The notes under the pieces were generated by a model. The model worked only from the letters and a program-made list of their open reading frames with translations. It did not search any database and was not told where the DNA came from. From NCBI RefSeq assembly GCF_023159225.1, contig NC_063180.1, forward strand, positions 6,755,297 to 6,819,296: 64,000 nt of DNA, read 5' to 3'. The stretch's first letter is position 1. Every line of letters starts with the position of its first letter. This DNA comes from Perognathus longimembris pacificus (lineage: Eukaryota; Chordata; Mammalia; Rodentia; Heteromyidae). Shown piece after piece: positions 33,602-44,857 of the stretch. A program made the translations under genes and the position numbers.

Positions 33602-34125
33602 AATCAGACAGACATAGAAGAATAAGTCTATAATCTAAGCACTCAGGAAGCAGAGTTAAGAGAATCACAAATTCTAGGCCAACCTGGGCTACACAGCAAG
33701 ACCTGTCTTTAAAGAAAAAAAAAAATGAATAACAACAACAACAACACTGGACACTAGTAGCTGACACCTGTAATCCTAGCTACTCAGGAGTTTGAGATCT
33801 GAGGATCACAGTTTGAAGCCAGCCTAGGCAGGAAAGCCCATGAGACTCTTATCTCCAATAAACTACTCAGAAAAAGTTAGAAGTAGAGCTGTCGCTCAAA
33901 GTGGTAGAGCTCGGGCCTTGAACACAAAGAGGCTCACGGAAGCTCCCAGGCTCTGAGTTCAAGCCCCAGGAGTGGCAAAGGAGGGGAAAAAAAAGCCAGT
34001 GGCTTACAACCATATTCCTAGCTACTCAGAAAGTTGAAAACTAGTGGATCAATGTTCAAAGCCACCTGGGACTGAAAAGTCAAAGAGACTTTCATCTTGC
34101 CCAAAGAGACTTTTAAAACGGAATT
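33602..34125 (+). mobile_element. B1, B1-Geo and B1 in series
   Basis: 33602-33725 is a canonical B1 (CCAACCTGGGCTACACAGCA); 33752-33990 is a full B1-Geo; 33994-34125 is a B1 without Geo. All sense. A further B1-like trace lies near 34270-34420. Confidence 0.8.
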
Positions 34126-34594
34126 TCAGTTAAATAGGTACTAGAAAGAATTTGTGGCAAGGGAAAATACTGATGAACATTCAAGGAAGCTTATATAATC
34201 ACACAACTTACAGTAAGTTTGGATATAGAACAAACACAAGAGATTAGGTATTAGTAAATACTCAGGAAGAAACTCAAGGGTGTGGTACTGCATTGCCTGT
34301 AACTTTGGCATCTGGGAGGATGAGACAGAATGATGGTGAGTAATGGTTAAGTTTGAGGCTAGCACTCTCCAAGACTGCTGAAAAGGCCTATAAGGAACAG
34401 ATTCAGTCCTTTCAAGCATATTGGACTGTTTCATACTTTGAGTTACGATTATGCATTAGTAGTACACATAATAACCTATACAGGCTTGTATGCATTTACA
34501 CAAAAACAAACTAAAGGAGGATTTTTTAGAGGAGGAAAACAAAGGTGTAACTCCTCTGAAACATCTAAAATACTATTTATCAAAATGAATTCCA

Positions 34595-34844
34595 GGGCTG
34601 GGAATATGGCCTAGCAGGTACAGTGCTCGCCTTGCATACATGAAGCCCTGGGTTCAATTCCTCAGCACCACATATATACAGAAAAAGCCAGAAGTGGTGC
34701 TGTGGCTCATGTGGTAGAGTGCCAACCTTGAGCAAAAAGAAGCCAGGGACAGTGCTCAGGCCCTGAGTCCAAGCTCCAGGACGGGCCAAAAATAAATGAA
34801 CAAACAAACAAACAAACAAACAAATAAATGACAAATTCAAAAAA
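34595..34844 (+). mobile_element. IDL-Geo SINE with (AAAC)n tail
   Basis: Tail AACA repeats at 34798-34825; GAATTCCA duplication at 34587-34594 and 34845-34852. Confidence 0.9.
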
Positions 34845-34874
34845 GAATTCCAAAAAAGGGAAACATCTTTATTA

Positions 34875-35120
34875 TTATTGTTAGTGTTGTTTTTGTTGTC
34901 TTTGAGGGGGCACAGAGAGAGAAAGAATGAACCAATGCAGTCATGGTATTCAATATATACTATGTGGAAAATGAACTATGCAACTTGTAGGCAGAGACAG
35001 GAGAGGGAAAACAAAGGAAGAGGTGACACTGTCCAACTGTCCAATAAGAATTGTACTCATTACCTGACTTAGAGAATTGTCATTCCTCTGTAAAACAATA
35101 ACACTAAAATTATATTTTAA
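34875..35120 (+). mobile_element. L1 3'-end fragment
   Basis: It ends AAGAATTGTACTCATTACCT, then TCATTCCTCTGTAAAACAAT, the pattern of the local L1 3' termini, with purine-rich sequence upstream. 5' limit uncertain. Confidence 0.6.
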
Positions 35121-35196
35121 AATAATAATTGTTCAGTAAGGGTGTTTGGGGCCTTGGGTTTTTTTTGGGTGATTTTTTTGTTTGTTTGTTTATTTT

Positions 35197-35405
35197 TGCC
35201 AGTCCTGGAGCTTGGATTCAGAACCTGAGCACTGTCCCTGTCTTCTTTTTGCTCAAGGCTAGCACTCTACCACTTGAGCCACAGCACCACTTCTGAGCCA
35301 CAGCACCACTTCTGGCTTTTTCTGTATATGTGATGCTGAGGAATCAAACCCAGGGCTTCATGTATACGAGACAAACACTCTACCACTAGGCCATATTCCC
35401 AGCCT
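35197..35405 (-). mobile_element. IDL-Geo SINE with internal 20-bp duplication
   Basis: The Geo segment GAGCCACAGCACCACTTCT occurs twice in tandem (35276-35315). Confidence 0.92.
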
Positions 35406-35481
35406 CTCAATAAGAATTTTAAGAGATCTACTAGATTACAGTATAAACTACCATCATTAAAATCACACATACACACGCGCA

Positions 35482-35860
35482 CGCTGAGTGTGGTGACTTA
35501 TGCCAGCAATCCTAGCATTCAAAAGGCTGGGAACGTTCAAAACCAATCTGGGTTACATAGCAAGGTGCTAGTACTTTGTCCCTATCTGCCTTTCTCTTCT
35601 GCCCTATCACTTAACTGTTTACATTAATTTCAGAGAGAAATACTATCATTTGTTCTAAGTTTACAACATGATTCATGTATCATAATATTATAGTTCTGAC
35701 CCATATTCCTCACATAACCTAAATCCCTCTGGATAATCATTATCTGAAAGCACAAATCAAGAAACTAATTTTGCTGGAAGCAAGGCAAGTGGTAGAGTGC
35801 CAGTCAAGCAAACCTAAGCCCCAAGTTCAAACTCAACACAGCAAAAATAAAATAAAATAA
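35482..35860 (+). mobile_element. B1 fragment and a tRNA-like SINE fragment
   Basis: 35482-35570: B1 (TGGGTTACATAGCAAGGTGC). 35768-35860: AAGTGGTAGAGTGCCAGTCA with a B-box-like AAGTTCAAACTC and an AAAAT tail. It ends about 25 bp from the exon 2 donor. Confidence 0.65.
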
Positions 35861-35886
35861 TGCAGAATTTACAGCTGAGCACATAC

Positions 35887-36074
35887 CGGCAAGTCCACAC
35901 TAACATCAGTACCATCCAGAAGGGATACCCGGCAGGTGATGATGGACTTTGAATCTCCAGCTGCAGGAATGTGTGTGGCTGCTCTTTGTGCCTCTCTGAG
36001 TCGTTCTTTCTCAGCATGTTTACGCATAGACCTGCGCCCAAGAGTTCTACGCAGGAAGCTCAGCATTTTTGTCA
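35887..36074 (-). CDS. EPB41L5: EPB41L5 exon 2 (start codon, residues 1-60)
   Basis: EPB41L5 is a FERM-domain protein of the band 4.1 superfamily. Family knowledge: it acts at the cell cortex, binds Crumbs-type polarity proteins, p120-catenin and paxillin, and promotes E-cadherin removal and integrin adhesion in epithelial-mesenchymal transition. Seen here: a TATAG acceptor after a TTTTTTTTCTCTCT tract, 8 nt of 5'UTR, ATG at 36066 with A at -3, then 60 codons starting [20 protein letters not shown], ending in phase 0 at [10 protein letters not shown] before a GTATGT donor at 35886. The N-terminus is strongly basic; the last third ([12 protein letters not shown]) begins the FERM F1 lobe. Identity rests on my recall of the mammalian protein. 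The paralogues EPB41L4A and EPB41L4B are less likely because the N-terminal segment and the later exons all match EPB41L5. Confidence 0.97.
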
Positions 36075-36518
36075 CTATACAACCAGAGAGAAAAAAAATG
36101 ACATCAGGAAAAACAGAATCCTTCATCTTACAGGCAGTCAAACAGTATTATTTAGTAAAGTCCTGTGCACATCAATTTTTAAAATAACTAAAATTTGCTA
36201 CTTTTATACAAATTTAAAAACATGTTTTATAGGACAAAAATATTTAAGTAATTTTAATATAAATCTTAAGTACTATCATATTAAAACACAAATGTCATTT
36301 TTTGAACTTTGAATGTCTCATTGCAGTTTCCCTAAAACTATATTTGTTTTCAGACTTCTAAATTCCTTATGTCAATGAAACCCTGCTTCTTTTCTTTTTT
36401 ATTCCATCAGTATCTCCCAAATAACATTCTCTAAAGTTAGTCATTTCCCCTAACCACACTTCCACTAGACTTTTTGTTGTTTTCATTAATCAGATTATAA
36501 TTACCAATTTATCTGTCT

Positions 36519-36712
36519 CCATTTTTTGGCCAGTTCTGGGGCTTGAATTCAGGGGCTGAACACCATCCCTGACTTTTGTTTAAGGCTAGCACTCTACCAC
36601 TTGAGCCACAGCACCACTCTGGCTTATTCTATATATGTAGTGCTGACAAATGGAACCCAGGGCTTCATGTATGGAAGGCAAGCACTCTACCACTAGGCCA
36701 TATTCCCAACCC
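36519..36712 (-). mobile_element. IDL-Geo SINE
   Basis: Duplication TATCTGTCT at 36510-36518 and 36713-36721. Part of the Geo (AAAAAGAAGCC region) is deleted. Confidence 0.93.
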
Positions 36713-37025
36713 TATCTGTCTTCTTTATTATAAGCAATTTGAGACACAATCCTTAACTCTGAGAAGGTGGCCACTCATTACAATTCATAATTCTGAACAA
36801 ATGTTGAGTGCATAATCAACTATTCCTAACAAATACTAACAGACACTGTATTATTGTGATGATTAAGCCATGGGCAGCGCCTTTTATTTAGTAAATGATG
36901 AATACAGGAATTCAAAATTCTGATTTTCTGATTCCAAATCTTGGTCTCTCATCTACTATATGCCACAGAAACATTCATGTGAAATGAAATTCACATTTTA
37001 GAAGGAAATTTAAAACTTCTTATGA

Positions 37026-37233
37026 GGGGCTGGAGATATGGCCTAGTGGCAAGAGAGCTTGCCTCGTATACATGAGGCCCTGGGTTCAATTCCCCAGCAC
37101 TACATATACAGAAAATGGCCAGAAGTCGTGCTGTGGCTCAAGTGGCAGAGTGCTAGCCTTGAGCAAAAGGAAACCAGGGACAGTGCTCAGGCCCTGAGTC
37201 CAAGGCCCAGGACTGGCCAAAAAAAAAAAAAAA
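37026..37233 (+). mobile_element. IDL-Geo SINE
   Basis: Duplication AAAACTTCTTATGA at 37012-37025 and 37234-37247, exact. Confidence 0.96.
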
Positions 37234-37261
37234 AAAACTTCTTATGAAAACACATATGAAG

Positions 37262-37705
37262 AAAGCTAGGTGTTGGTGGCTCACACATATAATCCTAGCT
37301 ATTTGGTAGGCTAACATCTGAGAATCAAGGTTCAAAGCAGCAGACAAATTAAAGTTTGTTTTTTGTTTTTGTTGCCAGTCCTGGGGCTTGGACTCAGGGC
37401 CTGAGCACTGTCCCTGGCTTCTTTTTGCTCAAGGCTAGCACTCTGCCACTTGAGCCACAGTGCCACTTCTGGCTTTTTTTTATATATATATGGGGTGCTG
37501 AGGAATCGAACCCAGGGCTTCATGTATACGAGGCGAGCAACTTACCACTAGGCCATATTCCCAGCCCCCAAATTAAAGATTTTTATCTCCAATTAACTAG
37601 CAAAAAGCTGAATTGCAAGTGTAGCTCAGTAGTACAGTGCCAGCCTTGAACAAAAGAGTCAAGTGAGGACAAGACCCTGAGTTCAGGTCTTAGTACCAGT
37701 GTTCC
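37262..37705 (+). mobile_element. B1-Geo SINE interrupted by an antisense IDL-Geo
   Basis: B1 part 37262-37344, Geo part 37579-37705. The insertion at 37355-37568 lies between them. Confidence 0.85.
37355..37568 (-). mobile_element. IDL-Geo SINE nested in B1-Geo
   Basis: Duplication CAAATTAAAG at 37345-37354 and 37569-37578, exact. Confidence 0.95.
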
Positions 37706-38539
37706 CCACAAGAAAACACATGATGAATTATTATTTTCACACTGAATTCAAATTTTGGAAAGTAAAGTGTATAATTAGTTACTATGAGGCCGTGGGTTCA
37801 ATCCCCAGCATAGAGATAGAGAGCAACAAGAGCAACTCAAAGCAAGGAAGAGATTTAAAATACATATCAATCATAAAATGTGGGCCTACTTTGGCTCTTC
37901 ATTCAAATAAACTATTCTTTTTTCTAGAGTTCTCAAGATGTAATCATTAGGAGACTCTAAAAGCTACTTGAAAGACTTACCTTCTACATGAGCTAAAAAT
38001 TATTTCAAAATAGTCATTATCCTTTGTCAAAATATAGTTCTTAAGCAGCCTATAACTACTTAATTTAAATTCATTTATAATTATGATTCAAAAAGACAAA
38101 TATTAAACATCATATTTTAAATTTTTAATAGTTACAAACTGATGCAATCATTCTCATTTTACAAGTATACATGCTTCTGTGAAATTAGATAAATTGGCAA
38201 AGTCATTATAGGTATCAGTTGAACTGCCCCAGGAAATAATACACACACATTTGAAAACTGATTAGATTGCTTATGATAACCAAGAAACAAGTATTCTTTC
38301 TTCTAGGTAAAATTGTAGTATTCAAATCATGTTTTAGAAAACAAAAAGTTATTTTTAGACACATATACTGATACATTTATAGAAGAAATCACATCATTAC
38401 TGGATATTTGTACCAAACACAAAGAAGGAAAAATCTGTACAGATGAAACCATCTGGCCTAATAACAACATACTGGGTGGTGGGCCTAGGTAGGCACATTA
38501 CACTTTTCCATATGCGGAATTTTTTCATAATACAAGTTT

Positions 38540-38845
38540 CTCTTTGTGGTGGTACTAGAGTTTTGAACTTAGGACTTTGCCTAGGAAGGTACTCTACCAC
38601 TTGAGCCAAACATACACACACTTTTTTTTTTCCTGGCTTATTTTTCAAATAAAGTTTGCCAATCTTCGGACCACAAACCTACCTATGCTTCTACCTATAA
38701 GCTGGGACAACAGGCACACAGCTTGGCTGAGATCGGGTCTCACTAACTTTTTGCCTGAGCTGGCCTTAATAGTGAATCTCCTGATCCTTACTCCTTAGTT
38801 AACTGGAATTACAGGCATTCATCACCACACCCAACACTCAACATT
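38540..38845 (-). mobile_element. Degraded SINE cluster (ID/Geo-like and B1)
   Basis: GAACTTAGGACTTTGCCTAG (ID-like) is followed by B1-like sequence ending GGAATTACAGGCATTCATCA. Confidence 0.6.
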
Positions 38846-39218
38846 TCTTAAAGAAATGTTCAAAATTCACTATGACTTTTTGCTTCCTAAGAAACTATGA
38901 AATGATTTCTCTGACTTTATCCTGTAGACTCACTATATGAGCAAAATTATAAAAACAAAACAAACTTATAAAGACAAAAAAGCCACATTTCAGATTTAGA
39001 ATTACTGTCTATTCTGAATCACAAATCTCAGTATTAAAGAATAACAAGTTCTTATCGAAAGAAAACACCCCAGAATAAACCATATAAGGGTTAAACATTT
39101 TAAGTGAAAAGAAATGAGTACTGGAAGGAAACAAATAGTATATTAAGGTGAAAGGATTTAAACAATTGTCTGCAAAAAGGTACTTTTAAAGGATTAATAT
39201 ACAGTTTAATAATCACCT

Positions 39219-39418
39219 TTTTTTTTGGCCAGTCCTGGGCCTTCAACTCAGGGTCTGAGTACTGCCCCTGGCTTCTTTTTGCTCAAGGATAGCACTCTGC
39301 CACTTGAGCTACAGCGTCACTTCTGGCCGTTTTCTATATATGTTGTGCTAGGGAATCGAATCCAGGGCTTCATATATAAGAGGCAAGCAATCCTGCCACT
39401 AGGCCATATTCCCAGCCC
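39219..39418 (-). mobile_element. IDL-Geo SINE
   Basis: Duplication AATAATCACCT at 39208-39218 and 39419-39429, exact. Confidence 0.95.
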
Positions 39419-39697
39419 AATAATCACCTATTTTAAATCATTTATACAAACAACTCCATGGTGGAAAACGGCCAATATACAAACAAATCCTGAAAAAAAA
39501 AAAAAAAGATAATAAAAAGACTCATAAAATAATCCCAGTACTCAGGGTGCTAAGCAGGAGACGTTCAAGTTCCAAACCAGCCTGATCTACCCAGTGACAC
39601 GTTATTTCAACAAGATTCATGAAAGATGCTTATTTAAATATATATATATATATGGCAGCAACCAAGAAAATTCAGGCTCAAAAATAAGTCAGGAGGG

Positions 39698-39793
39698 GCT
39701 GGGAATGTGGCCTTTGCTCATGCTACCATGAGCAAAGGAAGCACAGAACAATGCCCAAGCCCAGAGTTCAAGCCCAAGAACTGGCAAAATAAA
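39698..39793 (+). mobile_element. IDL-Geo SINE with large internal deletion
   Basis: The start GGGGCTGGGAATGTGGCC joins directly to the distal Geo part; the middle of both monomers is missing. Small inverted TTTGCTCATG/CATGAGCAAA at the junction. Confidence 0.8.
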
Positions 39794-39799
39794 TAAAAA

Positions 39800-40735
39800 G
39801 GCCAAGTGCCTGTGGCTCACACCTATAATCCTAGCTATTCAGGAGGCTGAGATCTGAGGATTGTGGTTTGAATTCAGCCCAGGCAGAAAAGCCCCCATGA
39901 GACTCTTACTCCAATTAACTACTCAAAAACCAGAAGTGGCACTGTGACTCAAAAGTGGTAGAGTGCTAGCTAGCCTTGAGCAAAAGAGCTCCCAGTTCCT
40001 GAGCCTCAAGACCTATGGCCAACAACAAAAAGCCAGGTGCCAGAGGCTCACACCTGTAGTTCTTGTTATTTAAGAAGCTGAGATCTGAGAATCAAGGTTA
40101 GAAGCTGGCCAAACAAAAAGTCAGAGGCTCTCTCTCCAGTCAATGAGAAAAAAAACTGGATGGGAGGTATGGCTCAAGTGATAAAGCACTAGCCACAAGC
40201 AGACAAAGCAAAGCATAAGACCCTGAGTTTGAGCCCCAGAACATACACACTCAATGTTGAAAAAGAATGGGAGCAAGGTATTAGTGGCTCACTCCTATGA
40301 TCCTAGCCCCTCAGGAAGCTGAGATCTAAGGATGGTGGTTCAAAGCCAGGCAGAGCAGAAAAGTCTGAGACTCTTCAATTAACCACCAAAAAGCCAGAAA
40401 TAGAAGCAAAGCTGTGGTTGAAATGGCAGAGTGCTAGCACCCAGACCCTGAATTCAAATCCCAGGGCAATGGGGGCTGGGGATATGGCCTAGTGGCAAGA
40501 GTGCCTGCTTCATATACATGAGGCCCTGGGTTCGATTCCCCAGCACCACATATACAGAAAATGGCCAGAAGTGGCGCTGTGGCTCAAGTGGCAGAGTACT
40601 AGCCTTGAGCAAAAAGAAGCCAGGGACAGTGCTCAGGCCCTGAGTTCAAGCACCAGGACTGGCCAAAAAAAAAAAAAAAAGTCAAATCCCAGGGCAAGCA
40701 CATGCACACGGAAAAGCCAGCAATAGAAATGAGAA
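39800..40735 (+). mobile_element. Head-to-tail array of three B1-Geo SINEs
   Basis: Units at about 39800-40020, 40030-40255 and 40268-40469 (the last ends after the insertion, at about 40697), all sense, each starting GCCAAGTGCC/GCCAGGTGCC/GCAAGGTATT and carrying a Geo half. Confidence 0.85.
40470..40681 (+). mobile_element. IDL-Geo SINE nested in the B1-Geo array
   Basis: Duplication TCAAATCCCAGGGCAA at 40454-40469 and 40682-40697, exact over 16 bp. Confidence 0.96.
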
Positions 40736-41724
40736 AAATGAAAAGCAATTTCTTTTATACATTGTCATCTATGAAGAAGCTATTAAAGATCAAATAGACT
40801 ATTTATATTCTATGTGTACAGCCTTTCATTCAGAATTTCTATTTTAGGCAAGATAGTCTAAAGAAATTGTCACATGTACCCTAAGTTGTTGGATTTTTCA
40901 ATGTAAATAAGTAAAATTTAAATATGTCCACTGATATGTAAAAAGAAGAGTTTTCTCTAGAGAGAGTCAATTCAGATGACTTATATGAGCATGTCATTAA
41001 GGTTAAGTTTCCCCCCTCCCCAGTGATTTTTAGCCACATCTGATTTCTAGTTTAAAATTCTAATAGCATTGCCTCCTGATCCAGGTCCTACCATCCTGAC
41101 CCTTATGGTTGTCTACTCTAGCCACGCTGTTGATATTATGCTCAACACTAGTCTTTTAAATCCCAGACCTTGTTTCATGAGCTGTTCCATCTTTCTAAAA
41201 TAATCCTTTCCCATTTCACTTCACTTTCACATTATCCCTCTCACATCCCTAACTTTAGATCTACACCCAAAATGATTTTTTCTCAGAGAAACTCGCAGAG
41301 ACTTCTGAATCCATCGTCATTATGCACCCCTCAATATTCCTAGGCTTTAGGACAGATAAAGACACTCTAATTACATACGTAAGTTTTTTTGTTGTTTAAA
41401 AAAAAACAACTGACAACTGTCCCAGTAAGACACAAGGACAGGGACCTACCTAGTCTGACTGGTTTACTACTGTAAACAACCTACAGATTAGATACTCAAT
41501 AAATAGTCACACTAAAATGACACTAGAATTTGGGGATGATAGGTTCATGATTTCAAAAAAATAATGTCAATTCTAACTTTTCAACAATGAATCAAAGTTT
41601 TTCAATAGTAAAAATGAAAACTGAGACACAAAAATTCCTTCCTAAAAAAGACATATTTTCATAACCTCATAACCTACTGGTTTGTCATGAAATGTGTATG
41701 TGCTGTACATCTATTTTTTTTTCT

Positions 41725-41815
41725 TTGTACAATGATAGGATCAAATTCACAGTGGAGCCCTCCACATGCTAGGCAAGCACTCTCCCCAAGGGCCACATCC
41801 CCAGACCAGCATTGC
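41725..41815 (-). mobile_element. ID monomer SINE
   Basis: ACATGCTAGGCAAGCACTCT and GGCCACATCCCCAGACC on the + strand match the reverse of an ID unit. Confidence 0.65.
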
Positions 41816-41984
41816 TTCCTAATAAAGCATTATTGCCAATACACAGAAAATGCATGAAGATACCAGTATTTTGTCCCAGTAATTTCAATAAAGAAAACGT
41901 AACCGAGTAACTCAACGGTAGAAAAATTATACACATCATTTCTTAATGACGTTACCCCATGGGGGAAAGAGAGTAATCCTACCA

Positions 41985-42075
41985 ACTACTTTTTAAAAAT
42001 GTACAGGGGGTTACATTTACACAAGTCAGGTAAAGAGTACATCTCTTTTCAAACTATCTTACATACACAACCCAC
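41985..42075 (-). mobile_element. Old L1 3'-end fragment
   Basis: It shares GGGGTTACATTTACACAAGT-type sequence with the antisense L1 ends at 48985-49110, 56100-56215 and 62236-62445. It lies just outside the CpG island. Confidence 0.5.
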
Positions 42076-42159
42076 TATAGTAAGCAAGCAAGCAGAGTTC
42101 ATCAACAGGTTGTGTTACAAATATAGTTAACTCGGTCGTGAGTTACACTACAAATTTAG

Positions 42160-43230
42160 TTCGAAACACAGGGGAGCCGAAGAGTCGCCGTCTGCACAAA
42201 GCCAGGGAGCTCAGCGATTGCTGGAGGCCAGGAGCCGCCGTGGGGGCGGGGAGACCCCCGGCCCTCGCCACTCCCCGGACAGCACCTGTTGCGCTCCACT
42301 CCTAAACCAGGAACCTCATCTCATCCCAAACTAGCCCAGAAGGTCCACTGGCGCGTGGGTCCTCAGCCCCCCGAGGTAAAACTCAAGGTGCCCTCCCCGG
42401 CCGCGCCCCGCCGCCTGTCCCTCGCCAGCTGGACGGCTACTATGCAGGGGAGGGCGGGCCCAGCTCCAACCCGCAACGCCCGAGACCCGGGCTAACCCGC
42501 GGGCAAGCCAGCGCGGCCGCCCCAACAACTTTAACCCGGCGGCGCCCCAGGCCCTCCGCGGCGGCGCAGCGCAGTATCGCCCGAAACTCGGCCGCGCAGC
42601 CCCATTGGCCGCCGCCGCCCCTCCCTCCCACCTCCTCCATTCTCCACAGTTCCCTCCGCTCCGCTCGGCACCGCGGGCTTCCGACCGAGCCGGCCCCGGG
42701 GAGGAGGCCGCCCGCGGGGAGCAGCGACAGAGGAGGGGTCCGGTCGCCCGAGGGGAGTGCGCTGCCAGTCGGGGCTGCCGGGCCGCGCACTTACCTGGGC
42801 AGGGAGAAGATGGCGGGACGGCGAAGGGGACGCGGTTCTCCGGCAACCTCAGGGGACAAGTCAGGGAAGAAGCCGAGGAGGGGGCGGCTCCCCACCAGAC
42901 GCCGAGACGCCAAGAAATGGCGGCCCGCGGCGCGCGCCCACCCAGCGCTAATCCCGGGGAGGACCCTGGCCGCCGCCGTCCCGCCCCTTAAAACCCTACA
43001 ACTCACGCCCACGGGGCGGGGCTATCGGCCCTTAAAAGGGCCGTGGCCCCGCCCCGGAAATTAGCCGGCCGGGCGCCGCGGGCTCAGCGGGCGACGCCCC
43101 CAGGCCGGGCCGGTAAAGGAAAGCTCCCACAGTCCAGGTCCCCGCGGAAAGCCGGCCCCGGCGCGTGCGAAGGGTGCGCGCCCATAGAGACCCCCCCCCC
43201 AAAAAAAAAATTCCTGTGGTGAGGGCGGCT
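42160..43230. promoter_or_regulatory. CpG island promoter of EPB41L5
   Basis: About 1.1 kb of very GC- and CpG-rich DNA in an AT-rich setting. Visible elements: GC boxes at 42980-42986, 43013-43022 and 43045-43057; a 7-bp inverted repeat GGCCCTT-AA-AAGGGCC at 43027-43042 that could act as a weak TATA-like element on either strand; an inverted CCAAT (ATTGG) at 42604-42608; and two YY1-like motifs, AAGATGGCGG (42807-42816) and AAATGGCGGC (42915-42924), which fall in exon 1 as seen in many YY1-controlled promoters. Several long ORFs cross it on both strands but look like GC-rich chance frames. Confidence 0.88.
42795..42990 (-). other. EPB41L5: EPB41L5 exon 1, non-coding 5'UTR (5' end approximate)
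   Basis: A strong donor on the minus strand (CTGCCCAG|GTAAGTGCG, exon end 42795, intron from 42794) lies inside the CpG island and is the natural partner of the exon 2 acceptor at 36075. The transcription start is not visible; 42990 is a guess based on the GC boxes just upstream. No ATG occurs on the minus strand between about 43060 and 42795, so the exon has no upstream ORF start and the first AUG is in exon 2. Confidence 0.75.
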
Positions 43231-43739
43231 CTCGAGAGCCCACCAAGTACCTGGAGCTAGGTTAAGTTATGCATTGGGTCAAGAAGTAAAGTCGTCCTGT
43301 AAATATTTATCGGCGTGTGCCTCCTCTCTCACCCATTCCCAAATCCTGGGGATTAAAATGCTGAAGCCCCTGCGGTTACAGGAACTCTCACCGGACGGGG
43401 AGAGAGACAGTAAACAAGCAAGTGTCAAGCGGAGATAAAGCCAGGGAAAGGGAAATTACAGATTGCTTCTTAAGGTACAGTATTCAGGAAGGTCCTCGGA
43501 GACAAGGCAGCATACCATCTGTTCATTCTTGAGATAATTTATCCAAGTGTCCACAGTGTTCTAGGCGCTGAAGATAAGACAGATAAACGCAGAAATCCCG
43601 TGTGGCGAGCGGGCGAGCTGAGGCGTGCCTGGAGTCCCGGCGGCCGGGACAGCTGGCTCAGAACCCGGGCCCAGATGGGAGGCTCTTGAATTCTAAGCCA
43701 CTGGGCTGCAAGAGCCTGATCCCGGCTTTAAAGAGAGAG

Positions 43740-43931
43740 ATATCGGCCCCGGTGGCTCCAGCATGCAATCCTAGCTACGCGGGAGGCTGAGATCTGTGGT
43801 TCGTGGTAGGAAGCCAGACTGAGCAGGAAACTCTTATCTGTCATTATCAGAGAGGCCAGAAGAGGAGCGGTGGCTCCAGTGGTGGATCGCTAGCCTTGGG
43901 GTGCAAGGGGGTAAGCTCAGAGAGAGCTCTT

Positions 43932-43968
<37 letters not shown>
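43740..43968 (+). mobile_element. B1-Geo SINE ending in a (CA)n microsatellite
   Basis: CAATCCTAGCTACGCGGGAG (B1), GGCTCCAGTGGTGGATCGCT (Geo); (CA)18 at 43933-43968 replaces the tail. Retained CpGs suggest influence of the nearby CpG island. Confidence 0.85.
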
Positions 43969-43972
<4 letters not shown>

Positions 43973-44096
43973 GAGACAGACAGCCAAAGAGAGTGAGAGA
44001 GGAACAAAGAAGGAAGGGAGGGGCAGGCCTCATAGTGCTGAAAGACACGGAAAAACACTAACGGCAGGAAAATGGACCCAGAATAAAAGGATAGAA

Positions 44097-44250
44097 TTTT
44101 ATTTTATTTTATTTTATTTTTGTACCAGTATTAGGGGTTAGAACTCCAGGCCACAGACTTATCTGTTTGGACTGGCTTTCTAGCACAAACCTCAGATCTC
44201 AACCTCCTGAAGAGGTAGGATTACAGGTATGAGCCAACCAGCATTAAGAA
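44097..44250 (-). mobile_element. B1 remnant with (TTTTA)n
   Basis: TTTTA pentamers at 44097-44120, then reverse B1 (ATCTCAACCTCCTGAAGAGG). Confidence 0.65.
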
Positions 44251-44524
44251 GGCTACAGACAGAAGGACACTGTCAAAAGGTGACATTTGAGTTCTGACTG
44301 AAAATTGGTGAAGAAATAACCTTGTGTCATTCCTGGAAAAGCAGAGGGACAGACCTGTGCAAGGAAAATTAGTCCATCCTTCTTTTCAAGCATTTCTGGA
44401 AGGGTGAAACCAATGCATACTAAACTATTTGCCACAGACACTGATTGGAGGACATTCTAGGAGAATGAGTAAGGGGTGGCAGGTGTGTAAGTGTGCAGAG
44501 AAGTATGGAAAATCAGCCAAGTCA

Positions 44525-44620
44525 GAGCCAGAGAGAGTAGCTCAGTAGTAGTTGAGTGGTAGGGCACTTGTCTAACTTTTACAATGTCCTGGGTTTGCAG
44601 CACCTCAAGCAAAAATAACG
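44525..44620 (+). mobile_element. ID-like SINE fragment
   Basis: GAGAGTAGCTCAGTAGTAGT with a weak B box; a partial duplication in the A-box region. Confidence 0.55.
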
Positions 44621-44857
44621 AAATGATTTCTTTTCCCAAAGCCCTTAGGCGTTTCCATACTCCTGGAGATTCAAAGCAAAAGACACAGGCATGTTCCATG
44701 AATCCAGATCCCATGATACATTGCTATGCTCAGTAACCTAAAATCAAGTCTGCCCTGACTGGTGGGTGGCCTTTCACATATTCTGACAAGAAGGAAAGCC
44801 CAGAAAACCTTTGATGGCTGTAAGCAAGCTCATATTATTGGTCAACATGGTGTTTTG

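Larger units (their letters stand above)
24381..35886 (-). other. EPB41L5 intron 2
   Basis: 11.5 kb dominated by IDL-Geo and B1-type SINEs plus one L1 3' end. No feature seen in 24381-24880, 25120-25520, 25790-26350, 27000-27410, 29470-29780, 30020-30390, 30720-30960, 31370-31650, 32010-33060 and 33300-33600 (the last may contain a weak L1 3'UTR remnant at about 33360-33480). Confidence 0.85.
36075..42794 (-). other. EPB41L5 intron 1
   Basis: 6.7 kb with SINEs listed separately. No feature seen in 36075-36510, 36720-37010, 37840-38530, 38850-39200, 40740-41720 and 41820-41980. The last 600 bp (42160 on) belong to the CpG island. Confidence 0.8.

Noticed and set aside
42331..42991. Long ORFs (up to 171 codons) on both strands of the CpG island
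   Set aside because: Overlapping frames in GC-rich DNA with Pro/Ala/Arg/Gly-rich translations, no family resemblance, and they overlap the EPB41L5 first exon and donor.
43803..44141. 112-codon ORF with a (TH)n stretch
   Set aside because: It is the translation of a B1-Geo SINE and its (CA)n tail.
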